Origin: Apilactobacillus ozensis DSM 23829 = JCM 17196
GTDB taxonomy: Bacteria > Bacillota > Bacilli > Lactobacillales > Lactobacillaceae
DNA length: 61,016 nucleotides
Assembly (NCBI RefSeq): GCF_001435995.1
Contig: NZ_AYYQ01000030.1
Location: 1 to 61,016, forward strand
Direction of reading: 5' to 3'
A model generated the notes under the pieces. It was not told the origin of the DNA. It was given only the letters and a program-made list of their open reading frames with translations, and did not search any database. Both the position numbers and the translations under genes were made by a program. This document shows, in pieces, positions 9,374-17,858 of this stretch; position 1 is the stretch's first letter; each line of letters starts with the position of its first letter.

Positions 9374-12061
9374 ATGAAAAAAATTTTTATTGCAATACTC
9401 TTCTTTTTTTTAGTCTTACTTTCATCATCTTTGATATTAATAAAAGCTGCAGATGTAAAAATTAATAAAGCACCACCAGTTTCTGGACCAGCCATAGATA
9501 AGCAGTTTAACATTAATAAATATGTTAATGATAAATCTAGCAGTGAATTTAATCAAAGTACTTCATATGGAAATGTTCAAATTATTGCTGATGGAACAGC
9601 TGCATCCAAGCAAAGTCTTTGGTTTAATAATAAAGTTAACTTAAAGTATAAGTTTTCTAATGATTTTTATATATATATTGATAGTGATAGTCCTACTGTT
9701 GGTGATGGCCTGACGTTTACTATGCAAAACGACTCTTTTTCTGCAATTGGAGTCAACGGTGAATCTTTAGGTTCCTATGGAACTTTTAGGGAATCCAATT
9801 ATTCTAAGTATATAAAAAGAGCTGTATCTTTAGAGTTTGATAATTATATCAACAGCGATTATAGTGATGCCCAATTGGGTATATCAAGTATAAAAGGATC
9901 TCATATTGCTATTGTATATCCTAATGAATTTTTGAAAAATAATGATTATAAAAGTAGTCTTCCTAGAGAAAGTAGAAATCATTTTTATATACCACATTAT
10001 GATGCTATTCCATTTTCTGTGAATAGGGGTAATTGGGTTCCAGTTAGTATACAATGGACTCCTAAATTTAAAGATAATAACCCAAATTATCTGACTGGGG
10101 GGGATTTTAAAGCTATTTATAATGGTGAAAGCGTGGGCAGTGGCAAATATATTCCGATAGGACAATTTACAGGTAAAAATAGTGATAGTAATAATGGTAC
10201 TGTTAAAGATGTTGACGTCTATTGGGGATTTACTGGAGCTACTGGAGAACAAACTATGATTGCGGCAATTGCTTATGGAAAACTTCCACAGGTTCCATAT
10301 ATTACGCTTCAATACAGAAAAAATGAAAGTGGAGATTATTATATTGATGGAACTACTGTTAATAATAAAAAAATGCCACCATTATCGTTAAGCTATGGCG
10401 ATACGGTTGAGTTTAAATTGGCCATTAGTAATAATCCTAATAATGGATTAGGAAAAAATTTAGAAAATCCGCAAGTTAGGAACTTTATTGAGCAACTTAA
10501 GGCTGATGGAATACAGATTACAACGCTATCTCCCATTCCCAATATTCCTGTAGATGCTTCTTCTGAGCCTAGTGTAGTTTATTTAAAAGGATTTGTGAAT
10601 AAAAATTATACTGCTGAAAAAAAGTATCATGCTGATATATATTATTCAATCGATGGAAAAAATTATGTATCGCCATCTAATTCTTTAAATGTAAACTACA
10701 TTCAGCGAAAATTACTGTTAACCAATTCTATACAAAATGTAACAAATCCGAATCCAGATGACACAAGTAACAGTCTAAAAAAAGTTTTTCCCGGTAATTC
10801 TAAAAACTCAAATGGTGATGTTATAAAATTTAATTTTTCAATTAGTAATGATGGTAAAATTCCTGGACTTAATAATGTAAACGTTACACAGCCAGTTCCA
10901 GCGTTTTTCAATACAGACAATATTTACATTAGTTATGAAAATGGAAACATGCAGAAATTAATGCCTAATCAATACACTGTAACAACTAAGGGTAAATTTA
11001 AGTTTATAAATATCAAAAATATAAGTATGAATAATAAAAATAAAATCAACTTTTCAATTCAGGGTCGTTTTTCTAATAATGGTCCAGTAGTTAATGATGG
11101 TAGTAGTTATACTCCTTATATAAATAAAAATGGGACTTCTATATCTGATGATATAAATGGATTGGGAGATACCATGGAATTTTCCGATGATTATAGGAAT
11201 AGAATAAATATATTAAGTAAAAGTAGTTTGAAAAACTTGGGATATAAAGATTCCAAAGATACTGACACTGAATTATATAACGTATTTCCTGGTAATAGTG
11301 ATTCAACAGGGGATTCTATTGAATATAAAACTTTAATTACCAACACTAAAGACTCAGTATCATCGATAAGTAATTTAAATTATTTTATGGCAATTCCTGA
11401 TAATTTCAATGTTTCCGAAGTTAAAATAGATAGTTCAGATGTTAAGTATTCCATTGTAAAAGAAAACGAAACTAAAAACATTTTAGTAAAAGGTTTATCT
11501 TTTGATAATTCTAATCAGTCTAAGGTTTTGACTATAAAGGGTAATTTTGATTCGGTAGAAAATTTTAGCTATAATAGTAACTTTTCAACATCTTCTAAAA
11601 TTTTATTAGATGGAGATTATGAAAATATTTTAAGCCAAAGTAATATTATAAAAATGGGCTTTACCGATAATTCTCTTAATTTTAGTGTTGATGATTTGAA
11701 CTTTGGCCTTCATTCACATTTATATGCAAACCAAATTATTAATTCAACCAACGATGATAGCAATCCGTATGTTGAATTTGAAGATAGAAGACGCCAAAAG
11801 AATGCCTTTAGTTTATCCTTAAAGCAAGAATCACCTTACTTTGATGATGAGAATAGCAATGCCGATTTTGAAGGCCATTTACTATATAATAATCAAGATT
11901 TAACTTTAGGTTATACAAACTATGCTAATTATGCTAAAAATAAATCCGCTGAAAATATTTATATCGATAAAAAGCCAATTAAACTGAAAGTCTATTCTAA
12001 CTATAATGTTCAAGGAAACTATAAGACAGTTGTTAACTGGAAAATAAAAAATGGTTTTTAA
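9374..12061 (+). CDS. Large lectin-like WxL-locus protein with W-x-I C-terminus
   Basis: The ATG follows AGGAGG with normal spacing. A signal peptide (FIAILFFFLVLLSSSLILIKA) precedes a ~270-residue region resembling the L-type (legume) lectin-like domain of large WxL-cluster proteins: G-D-G-L-T-F-T-M-Q-N-D, then V-D-V-Y-W-G-F-T-G-A-T-G. Residues ~300-720 contain at least two repeated beta-rich units beginning V-F-P-G-N-S (DUF11-like). The C-terminus resembles a diverged WxL domain (LNFGLHSH ... Y-K-T-V-V-N-W-K-I-K) with W-K-I instead of W-x-L. It is 895 aa and translated just downstream of the WxLIP gene. Probable role is a surface lectin or adhesin, with the ligand unknown. Confidence 0.8.
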   Translation: MKKIFIAILFFFLVLLSSSLILIKAADVKINKAPPVSGPAIDKQFNINKYVNDKSSSEFNQSTSYGNVQIIADGTAASKQSLWFNNKVNLKYKFSNDFYIYIDSDSPTVGDGLTFTMQNDSFSAIGVNGESLGSYGTFRESNYSKYIKRAVSLEFDNYINSDYSDAQLGISSIKGSHIAIVYPNEFLKNNDYKSSLPRESRNHFYIPHYDAIPFSVNRGNWVPVSIQWTPKFKDNNPNYLTGGDFKAIYNGESVGSGKYIPIGQFTGKNSDSNNGTVKDVDVYWGFTGATGEQTMIAAIAYGKLPQVPYITLQYRKNESGDYYIDGTTVNNKKMPPLSLSYGDTVEFKLAISNNPNNGLGKNLENPQVRNFIEQLKADGIQITTLSPIPNIPVDASSEPSVVYLKGFVNKNYTAEKKYHADIYYSIDGKNYVSPSNSLNVNYIQRKLLLTNSIQNVTNPNPDDTSNSLKKVFPGNSKNSNGDVIKFNFSISNDGKIPGLNNVNVTQPVPAFFNTDNIYISYENGNMQKLMPNQYTVTTKGKFKFINIKNISMNNKNKINFSIQGRFSNNGPVVNDGSSYTPYINKNGTSISDDINGLGDTMEFSDDYRNRINILSKSSLKNLGYKDSKDTDTELYNVFPGNSDSTGDSIEYKTLITNTKDSVSSISNLNYFMAIPDNFNVSEVKIDSSDVKYSIVKENETKNILVKGLSFDNSNQSKVLTIKGNFDSVENFSYNSNFSTSSKILLDGDYENILSQSNIIKMGFTDNSLNFSVDDLNFGLHSHLYANQIINSTNDDSNPYVEFEDRRRQKNAFSLSLKQESPYFDDENSNADFEGHLLYNNQDLTLGYTNYANYAKNKSAENIYIDKKPIKLKVYSNYNVQGNYKTVVNWKIKNGF

Positions 12062-12076
12062 AGAAAGTACGCTTTT

Positions 12077-13051
12077 ATGATTACAAAAATAATATTAAAA
12101 TATAAATTAATTTTACTATTATCACTTATTTATTTTATGTTTTTTGGTATTAATATTGGTGCTGATAATATATATCAAGTTAATCCAATACTTCAATCAA
12201 ACAATTCAAAAAATAATTATTTTTATTATAAATATAAATCTAATCAGGTTTTAGATGTGCCATTTAATGCTCAAAATAACACTAGCAAAAAAATTGTTGT
12301 AAATACTTGTTTAAATGACGGCTATAGCGATAATAACGGTTATATAAATTATAATTTATATAACGCAACTTCTAAGCTAACTCGTACAGTCCCTAAAATA
12401 AGTGATATGGTTATTGGCAATAGGAAAATTACAATGACTTTAAATCCTTATACTTCACAAAAAGGTAATTTTAAAATAAAGATGCCGGATACTATGAAAG
12501 ATTTTCATGGAATTTTGTTAGGTGGAATTAATAGTACTAGCGACTATTATATTGATAGTAATAAAAGTAATGTTCGTAACACGATTCAATACTCAACTAG
12601 TATTTTAATTAATAATCACGCTCCCAAAACCGACGTAAAACATCTTAGCCTTAAAAATTTTGTTTCTGATGGTAACTTAAATGTCTTAACTATTTTTAAT
12701 AATCAATCTAATATTATAAATGGCTACAAAATATCAATTTCTTTGTATCATTTTAATCGAAAAGTTTTTAATTTGAATAGTGAAAACTATAGTTTAGCAC
12801 CTAATTCTTTTGGAAAATATAATTTTAACACTGATAATTTAAAAACTGGCCAGTATAGATTAGTTGTTAAATTAGTAGATTGGGATGGCAATTACAAAGT
12901 TATCAAAAAAAATGTCAAAATAAAAGATGATTTATATGTTCAAGCTAATATTAATATGTTTAAAATAAATCGAATTTTTTTACCATTAATTTTGGTGATT
13001 TTGATTGTGTTTATATTTTGGATTTTAAAAAAGTTTAATCTAAATATTTAA
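12077..13051 (+). CDS. Second WxLIP-like protein (DUF916/DUF3324), locus 1
   Basis: The gene starts 15 bases after the lectin-like gene; AAAGAAAG is a weak ribosome site. The 324-aa product has an N-terminal signal (LILLLSLIYFMFFGINIGA), a shortened DUF916-like part with M-K-D-F-H-G-I-L-L-G-G (equivalent to E-F-N-G-I-I-M-G-G in the upstream paralogue), a DUF3324-like part (L-A-P-N-S-F-G-K-Y-N-F, G-Q-Y-R-L-V-V-K), and a C-terminal membrane helix with a short basic tail. It is more diverged than the 8366 paralogue. Two different WxLIP proteins in one locus may pair with the WxL and the W-x-I protein separately, which is inference. Confidence 0.8.
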   Translation: MITKIILKYKLILLLSLIYFMFFGINIGADNIYQVNPILQSNNSKNNYFYYKYKSNQVLDVPFNAQNNTSKKIVVNTCLNDGYSDNNGYINYNLYNATSKLTRTVPKISDMVIGNRKITMTLNPYTSQKGNFKIKMPDTMKDFHGILLGGINSTSDYYIDSNKSNVRNTIQYSTSILINNHAPKTDVKHLSLKNFVSDGNLNVLTIFNNQSNIINGYKISISLYHFNRKVFNLNSENYSLAPNSFGKYNFNTDNLKTGQYRLVVKLVDWDGNYKVIKKNVKIKDDLYVQANINMFKINRIFLPLILVILIVFIFWILKKFNLNI

Positions 13052-13067
13052 CATTCACTTTAATTAG

Positions 13068-13090
13068 AACTATCATTAACAATGAGAGTT
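13068..13090 (+). terminator. Weak hairpin after WxL locus 1
   Basis: AACTATCATT pairs with AATGAGAGTT (9 of 10) around AAC. The tail ATTTAATTA is not a good T-run, so termination is uncertain. Confidence 0.35.
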
Positions 13091-13115
13091 ATTTAATTAT
13101 AAAGAGGTAATTATA

Positions 13116-13370
13116 ATGGAAATGAATGAAAGACAGTTAATTCAAGAAATTTTAAATACGGTTGATGTTTTATATGACTTTGAAAATGCCGACGAGGATA
13201 GTAAGGAATATACATTATTAATTACACGTCAAAATAATGATAAACGTGACCTTGAAATAGTTAACGATGAAATGAAACGTTATTTTAAGGAAGCTAACTT
13301 TACTTACGATGAAAAGTTAAATCCTGAAGATACAAAAGCAGAAGTACGTGTAGATATTGCTAGAGGATAA
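13116..13370 (+). CDS. Small acidic hypothetical protein (84 aa)
   Basis: The ATG is preceded by AAGAGG. The product is soluble, highly charged (many D, E, K) and has no signal peptide or membrane segment, so it is probably cytoplasmic. I do not recognise a family. A strong shared terminator follows directly. Normal codon use and a good ribosome site support a real gene. Confidence 0.7.
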   Translation: MEMNERQLIQEILNTVDVLYDFENADEDSKEYTLLITRQNNDKRDLEIVNDEMKRYFKEANFTYDEKLNPEDTKAEVRVDIARG

Positions 13371-13407
13371 AAAAATCAGGGAGTATTTAATCTCCCTGAT
13401 TTTTTTA
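13369..13407. terminator. Bidirectional terminator between convergent genes
   Basis: AAAAAATCAGGGA / TCCCTGATTTTTTT stem with A-run and T-run on both sides. It serves the 84-aa gene on plus and the leucine-rich-repeat gene on minus. Confidence 0.9.
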
Positions 13408-13409
13408 TT

Positions 13410-15119
13410 TTATTTAATTGGCTTTACAAAATGTCTGTTAGCAGTTATAAATTGACCATTTGATAATTGGTAACGCGTCATATCATGGTTTAAATGTTTA
13501 ATGCCAACAACTCTAAAGTTTTTATTTTTATTTACATGCTTAACAATAAATTTATCGTTAAACTTAATTTTGCTGTAAACATTGATGCCACCATTATTTA
13601 TAACTTTAACTTTTTTGATATTTCCTGATTGTTGATAGGTACGAATATATTTATTGCCACTTAATATCGTCCCGTTTTTTAGTATAAAGTGTTTCTTACC
13701 GTTCTGTTTGAAATTAGTAGCGTTATAATCTTTTTTACCATTAATTCTCATCACTTTAAAAGCTTTAGTATACTTATGGAATATAGATTTGTTTTTACTA
13801 ATCTTTTTATCTTCTTGTTTATTATTGTTACTGTTATTGTTGTTACTGTTACTGTTACTGTTACTGTTGCTGTTATTGTTGCTGTTATTGTTGCTGTTAT
13901 TGTTGCTGTTATTGTTGCTGTTACTGTTATTGTTGCTGTTACTGTTATTGTTGCTGTTACTGTTATTGTTGCTGTTATTGTTGCTGTTACTGTTATTATT
14001 ACTGTTTTCTTTAACTACAACAATATTAAATTTTTCATATGGCTTAAATTTATTTCCTTGTTGATCGGTTCTTTCTATATTTATTAATTGTTGTTTCAAA
14101 TTATCATTGTAAACATTAATTTCCAAACCTTCATCCATTGTTAAGTTTCTACCAATGATTGCATAGCCAACTTCTGTTGTGTTTTTAGGAATTGTCATTT
14201 TATTGATAGCTGTGTCATAGAAAGCGAAATCATCAATACTTTGTAAACTTTCAGGTAAAATCACTTCACTTATTCTTTTGTTATCAGCAAAAGCGGAGTC
14301 ACCTATAGATACTATGTTATTAGGAATCTCCAGCTTTTCAATTAAGTTGTTCATGAATGCTTCACTTGCTATATTTTTTAAGTTCTTTGATATCTTAAGT
14401 GAACTAATTTGATTATTAGCAAAAGAAGTACTTCCCAACTCAGTTAAAGAATCTGGGAGTATCAATTCAGTAAGCTTATTACCATTAAAAGCATCATCTT
14501 CAATGGTTTGAATTGACTCTGGTAGCGTAGTTTTTTCAATGTCATTTCCTATGAAAAGTCCATAATTGATAACTGTTAGTGAATCTGGCAACTTAACATT
14601 CCTTAAATCGTTATCAGCAAAAGCTTCATCTCCAATTGAATTAACAGAATTAGGAAGTATTAAATTAATTAGCTTATTTTGAGCAAAAGCATCTTTACCA
14701 ATTGTTTTTAAAGAATTAGGAAAATCTACATTTGATATTTGATTATTGTAAAAAGCACTATTACCGATTTCAGTAAGACTATCTGGTAAAGTTAAACTTT
14801 CAATTTTTAGACCTGAGAAAGAATCTTCATCTATGTTTAAAACCTTTTTACCATTAATCTCTGATGGAATTTTTAAAACTATAGGTCTGTTATCTATTTT
14901 TTCAATAGTTTCATCTGTTAAACCGGTAATAGTTTGATCTTCTTCATCAAAGAAAAAATCTTTTTCTTCATTAACGACATAGGCATTGTTTTCATTATTA
15001 CTTTGTTTAGTACTCTCAATGCTATCATCATTAGCTTTCATAGTTGGAATGTTAGTAGCTGAAAGTGCAAAAGCTGTCATTGCACTTATTGCTAGACTTA
15101 ATATCAGTTTTTTATGCAT
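13410..15119 (-). CDS. BspA-type leucine-rich-repeat surface protein
   Basis: The ATG has AAAGGAGA at the right spacing. The 569-aa product has a signal peptide (LILSLAISAMTAFALSA), then about ten BspA-type LRR_5 repeats (pattern L-P-D-S-L-T-x-I-G-x-x-A-F-x-x-N-x-I) over residues ~75-330. A low-complexity Asn/Ser linker covers ~375-440, and the C-terminus is a wall module ending T-R-Y-Q-L-S-N-G-Q-F-I-T-A-N-R-H-F-V (DUF5776-like). LRR_5 proteins often act in adhesion. The linker probably holds the repeat domain away from the wall. A short leader ORF with its own ribosome site overlaps the start and may control translation. A TTGACT/TATAAT promoter lies ~85-110 bases upstream. Confidence 0.9.
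   Translation of the reverse strand: MHKKLILSLAISAMTAFALSATNIPTMKANDDSIESTKQSNNENNAYVVNEEKDFFFDEEDQTITGLTDETIEKIDNRPIVLKIPSEINGKKVLNIDEDSFSGLKIESLTLPDSLTEIGNSAFYNNQISNVDFPNSLKTIGKDAFAQNKLINLILPNSVNSIGDEAFADNDLRNVKLPDSLTVINYGLFIGNDIEKTTLPESIQTIEDDAFNGNKLTELILPDSLTELGSTSFANNQISSLKISKNLKNIASEAFMNNLIEKLEIPNNIVSIGDSAFADNKRISEVILPESLQSIDDFAFYDTAINKMTIPKNTTEVGYAIIGRNLTMDEGLEINVYNDNLKQQLINIERTDQQGNKFKPYEKFNIVVVKENSNNNSNSNNNSNNNSNSNNNSNSNNNSNSNNNSNNNSNNNSNNNSNSNSNSNSNNNNSNNNKQEDKKISKNKSIFHKYTKAFKVMRINGKKDYNATNFKQNGKKHFILKNGTILSGNKYIRTYQQSGNIKKVKVINNGGINVYSKIKFNDKFIVKHVNKNKNFRVVGIKHLNHDMTRYQLSNGQFITANRHFVKPIK
13822..14004 (-). repeat. Asn/Ser codon microsatellite (AAC/AAT/AGT hexamer array)
   Basis: About 180 bases of alternating GTTACT, GTTATT and TTGCTG units encode an uninterrupted Asn/Ser tract. 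All units are multiples of three, so slippage would change linker length without shifting frame. Confidence 0.9.
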
Positions 15120-15144
15120 TAAATATCTCCTTTGAATTTTTCAT
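15112..15144 (-). CDS. 10-codon leader ORF overlapping the LRR gene start
   Basis: On the minus strand AAGGAG (15154-15159) is followed after 9 bases by ATG and the ORF MKNSKEIFNA-stop. Its Lys-Glu codons contain the ribosome site of the LRR gene. Its last codon and TAA overlap the LRR start (ATGCATAA). This is the geometry of translational coupling or a regulatory upstream ORF. Expression is unproven. Confidence 0.5.
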   Translation of the reverse strand: MKNSKEIFNA

Positions 15145-15202
15145 ATTTTAAGTCTCCTTAATAAGCTTAATAAAAAATTAAGATTTGTAATTAACGAATG
15201 AA

Positions 15203-15232
15203 ATTATATATTAATTATATATATAAAGTCAA
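15203..15232 (-). promoter_or_regulatory. Promoter of the LRR surface gene
   Basis: Minus strand: TTGACT (15227-15232), 18-base spacer, TATAAT (15203-15208). It lies ~45 bases before the leader ORF's ribosome site. Confidence 0.6.
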
Positions 15233-15407
15233 AGTATATATTCAATTTAATGTACAATTTTTGTATATTTTTGTATTGTATTTTACTGTTTCTAATTGTT
15301 TTAACTATAGATCTCATTAAAAAAACCTTTTGTAATAATGAGATATGGCTTTTTTATGTACTCATACATATATATAATATTAATAAAATTATTTTTTAAT
15401 TAGAAAA
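15233..15407. other. AT-rich gap with one inverted repeat
   Basis: No ORF with a ribosome site was seen here. A 9-bp inverted repeat ATCTCATTA / TAATGAGAT (15311-15344) is the only clear structure. It could be an operator for the LRR gene or chance in AT-rich DNA. Confidence 0.4.
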
Positions 15408-15444
15408 TAAAAAAGGATAGGCATTTAAGCCTATCCTTTTAAAA
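15408..15444 (-). terminator. Intrinsic terminator of the rlmD-proximal membrane gene
   Basis: AAAAGGATAGGC / GCCTATCCTTTT stem, 12 bp, A/T runs on both sides, just past the stop at 15451. Confidence 0.85.
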
Positions 15445-15450
15445 TTTACA

Positions 15451-15852
15451 TTATTTACGTTTCAAATATTTATGTTTATATAATACTTGAGCTGAATGTT
15501 TATCACCAGGTACATATCCTAATTTATGCAGGTGACGAACGTACATAAGATTGTAAATACATCCCCACAAAATACTAGTTAGAATGTACGTTACCGTTAA
15601 TGGATCAAAAATAACCATATTTGCAACGGGTTGTTGAAGCATTGAAACTGCCATATATACAATGGCGTCAACTCCCAGCATACATAAAACATTATAACTA
15701 TCTGAACGTAAGATAGCTGGTAGATAATGAAAAATAAACGCTGAAATAGAAAATCCAACTTTACCCAATCTAACTTTACCGGTCTTAGGATTCTTCATGG
15801 TTATGAAATTAGGGGGTAGGGGAATCATTCCTTTTCCAAAAGGATTTTGCAT
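15451..15852 (-). CDS. Small membrane protein, DUF2628-like
   Basis: The 133-aa product starts NPFGKGMIPLPPNFITMKNPKTGK and continues K-V-G-F-S-I-S-A-F-I-F-H-Y-L-P-A-I-L-R-S-D. This resembles the G-F-S-W-x-A-F-F-F...R-G-D pattern of DUF2628 membrane proteins. Three hydrophobic segments follow, then a basic C-terminus (K-H-K-Y-L-K-R-K). Function is unknown for the family. It starts 23 bases after rlmD on the same strand, with AGGGA before the ATG, so the two are probably co-transcribed and end at the terminator beyond it. Confidence 0.7.
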   Translation of the reverse strand: MQNPFGKGMIPLPPNFITMKNPKTGKVRLGKVGFSISAFIFHYLPAILRSDSYNVLCMLGVDAIVYMAVSMLQQPVANMVIFDPLTVTYILTSILWGCIYNLMYVRHLHKLGYVPGDKHSAQVLYKHKYLKRK

Positions 15853-15875
15853 TATATCCCTGCTTTCTTAAAAAA

Positions 15876-17282
15876 TTATTTTCGAGTAAATTTAACGACT
15901 GCTTCACAACGAGCCGTTTGTGGCATCATATCAATGGGTTGAATAAAATCAACATTATATTTACGAGTTAGCTCCACTAAGTCAGCTGCAAGCGTTGAAG
16001 GGTTACATGATACATATACAAATTTTTCAGGTGCACTCTTTAAGATAGCTTTGATTAAAGGTGCTGCTAGACCAGTACGTGGTGGATCTACGATAATTGC
16101 ATCTGGTTTAAAGCCTTCAGATAACCATTCTGGTAATAAATCTTCCGCTTTACCAACTTCGTAAAAGGCATTTGTAATTTTATTAAGGCGGGCGTTGTTA
16201 TTAGCATCGGCAACGGCTTCTTCAATTGTATCCATTCCACGAATTTCACTAGCGTGTTTAGCTAATGGTAAACCGATAGTTCCAACTCCGGAATATGCAT
16301 CTACAATTTTTTCGTTGCCAGTTAATTCTAAAGCTGAAATGGCAACTTCATATAGTTGGGGAGTCATAATAGAATTTAATTGTAAGAATGCACGTGCTGA
16401 CAATTCAAAACTAAGGCCTTTAATTTTTTCAGTAATAGTAGTTTTACCAGCTAGATGGACCGTCTTATCGCCCCAAACTAATGAAGTTTCTCCAGGATTA
16501 ATGTTTTGCATTACTGAAGTTACTTGTGGTAATTCTTCACTAATCTTTTTAAGCATCAACCCTTTTTTAACGAATTTAGGGGTATTAGTAATAAAGACAA
16601 CTTGCACGTCATCAGTATTTAATGCGGCTCGTACTGCAACGGTTTTAATGATTCCAGAGGCGTTACTTTCATCGAAAACGGGAATTTCTAATTCTTGGAT
16701 GAATTCAACGATTTTACGCATTACCGTCATGGTCATCGGGTATTGCACGGAACAGGTTGGTAAGTCCACTAAATCATGTGAACCTTCCTTATATAGTCCG
16801 GCCATGACCTTACCGTCTTTTTCTCGAATTTGAAATTGGGCTTTATTTCGATATTCATACGGGTTATCCATTCCCATGGTGGAACGAACTTTATAGTTTT
16901 GCCAACCGGCAGGTTTAAACTTTTTTAAGGCTTGACGCATCAAATCTTGTTTAAACTTTAATTGAGCTGGATAGGCTAAACATTCTAGTCCAAAGCCACC
17001 AACTTCATTAGCATAACTATCGCGTGGTTCGACCCGGTCAGGTGATTTAGAGCGAAGGTTAATTAACTCCGCTTTTAAAAAGTTAAAATTAACTTTAGTA
17101 ACTTTAATAGTAACTTTTTCGCCAGGGAAGGCCCCTGGAACAAAAACTAATTTCTTTTCGTAAAAACCAATTCCTTCACCATTAATCCCCATGCGAGTAA
17201 TCGTTAGCTTTAACTTTTGGCCAACTTCAACTTGCACTGGTACATATGGTTTATTGGTTTTGTAATTTTTCTTATATGTCAA
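15876..17282 (-). CDS. rlmD: 23S rRNA (uracil-5-)-methyltransferase, RlmD/RlmCD type
   Basis: TTG start: AAAGGAG lies 6 bases upstream. The 468-aa protein has an N-terminal TRAM RNA-binding domain (residues ~10-75) and a C-terminal SAM-dependent methyltransferase domain. The latter shows V-D-A-Y-S-G-V-G-T-I-G-L (SAM loop), D-P-P-R-T-G-L and the catalytic-cysteine motif V-S-C-N-P-S-T. It methylates C5 of uridine in 23S rRNA (U1939 and, in some Gram-positives, also U747). The Fe-S cluster cysteines of E. coli RlmD (CxxxxxCGGC) are not present; the region reads GGFGLECLAYP, with one Cys. This housekeeping gene interrupts the surface-gene series. Confidence 0.92.
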   Translation of the reverse strand: MTYKKNYKTNKPYVPVQVEVGQKLKLTITRMGINGEGIGFYEKKLVFVPGAFPGEKVTIKVTKVNFNFLKAELINLRSKSPDRVEPRDSYANEVGGFGLECLAYPAQLKFKQDLMRQALKKFKPAGWQNYKVRSTMGMDNPYEYRNKAQFQIREKDGKVMAGLYKEGSHDLVDLPTCSVQYPMTMTVMRKIVEFIQELEIPVFDESNASGIIKTVAVRAALNTDDVQVVFITNTPKFVKKGLMLKKISEELPQVTSVMQNINPGETSLVWGDKTVHLAGKTTITEKIKGLSFELSARAFLQLNSIMTPQLYEVAISALELTGNEKIVDAYSGVGTIGLPLAKHASEIRGMDTIEEAVADANNNARLNKITNAFYEVGKAEDLLPEWLSEGFKPDAIIVDPPRTGLAAPLIKAILKSAPEKFVYVSCNPSTLAADLVELTRKYNVDFIQPIDMMPQTARCEAVVKFTRK

Positions 17283-17470
17283 TTGCGACTCCTTTACATC
17301 CGATAATCAATATTCAATACCTTCATATTATATAATAATGATGGACTTAATAAAAACTAAAATCATTTAATTGCATCTTTAAAGTTTTTTAAGTTCACTT
17401 TAAGCCGCCTTCGATAATATATAACATGTACTCAACCAAGAGTAACAAAAAATTAAAGGAGTTGGTAGTA

Positions 17471-17536
17471 ATGAATTATGAAATCAGTCCGTTGCACATT
17501 AACCAGTTAACGAAAGCATGGTGGGAAACAGTATAA
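17471..17536 (+). CDS. Putative 21-aa peptide ending in tandem Trp codons
   Basis: AAAGGAG (17456-17462) is followed by ATG and the ORF MNYEISPLHINQLTKAWWETV-stop. The end, K-A-W-W-E-T-x-stop with codons TGG TGG, resembles the E. coli trp leader peptide ending K-G-W-W-R-T-S. No trp biosynthesis gene follows. An intrinsic terminator lies ~175 bases downstream, so a ~300-base transcript is possible. AACTCC (in 17560-17580) could pair with GGAGTT of the ribosome site. It could be an orphan leader peptide, an sRNA with a small ORF, or a remnant. Confidence 0.5.
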   Translation: MNYEISPLHINQLTKAWWETV

Positions 17537-17710
17537 TCGCAGTATGAACTAACTAACTAACAACAAAACTCCCCCTAAAAAAATAAAATTGCTGAAATTA
17601 ATAAATAAACCTAATTAGAATTCAACTGATAAATAATATAAATATAAAACCTCCAAAAAATCGTTAAAAATGTGTAAAAGTGTTTTGACTTAAATGAAGC
17701 ACTTGCTAAA

Positions 17711-17745
17711 GCGTACTCTAATTTATAGAGTGCGTTTTTTATTTT
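17711..17745 (+). terminator. Intrinsic terminator downstream of the 21-aa ORF
   Basis: GCGTACTCTA / TAGAGTGCGT stem (one internal G-U) with 5-base loop and TTTTTTATTTT tail. It closes a transcript that could begin near 17430 and contains only the 21-codon ORF. Confidence 0.8.
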
Positions 17746-17775
17746 ATAAATTTGTATAAAGGTGATGCTTATGGA

Positions 17776-17848
17776 TTGCTTTTTATTACAAAACGTTGTA
17801 AATTATTACATGAAGATTACAAAAACATTACTTGTGAATTACAAAAGG
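17776..17848 (+). promoter_or_regulatory. Promoter-like boxes and four ATTAC repeats at 11-bp spacing
   Basis: TTGCTT (17776), 17-base spacer, TAAATT (17799) form a modest promoter. ATTAC then occurs at 17805, 17816, 17827 and 17838, exactly 11 bases apart, with another at 17785. Helical phasing of direct repeats is typical of regulators binding one DNA face. The array ends at the ribosome site of the secreted-protein gene. Confidence 0.5.
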
Positions 17849-17858
17849 AGAGATAACT

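Noticed and set aside
13789-14064. A plus-strand poly-Leu frame
   Set aside because: It is the antisense reading of the Asn/Ser tract of the LRR gene.
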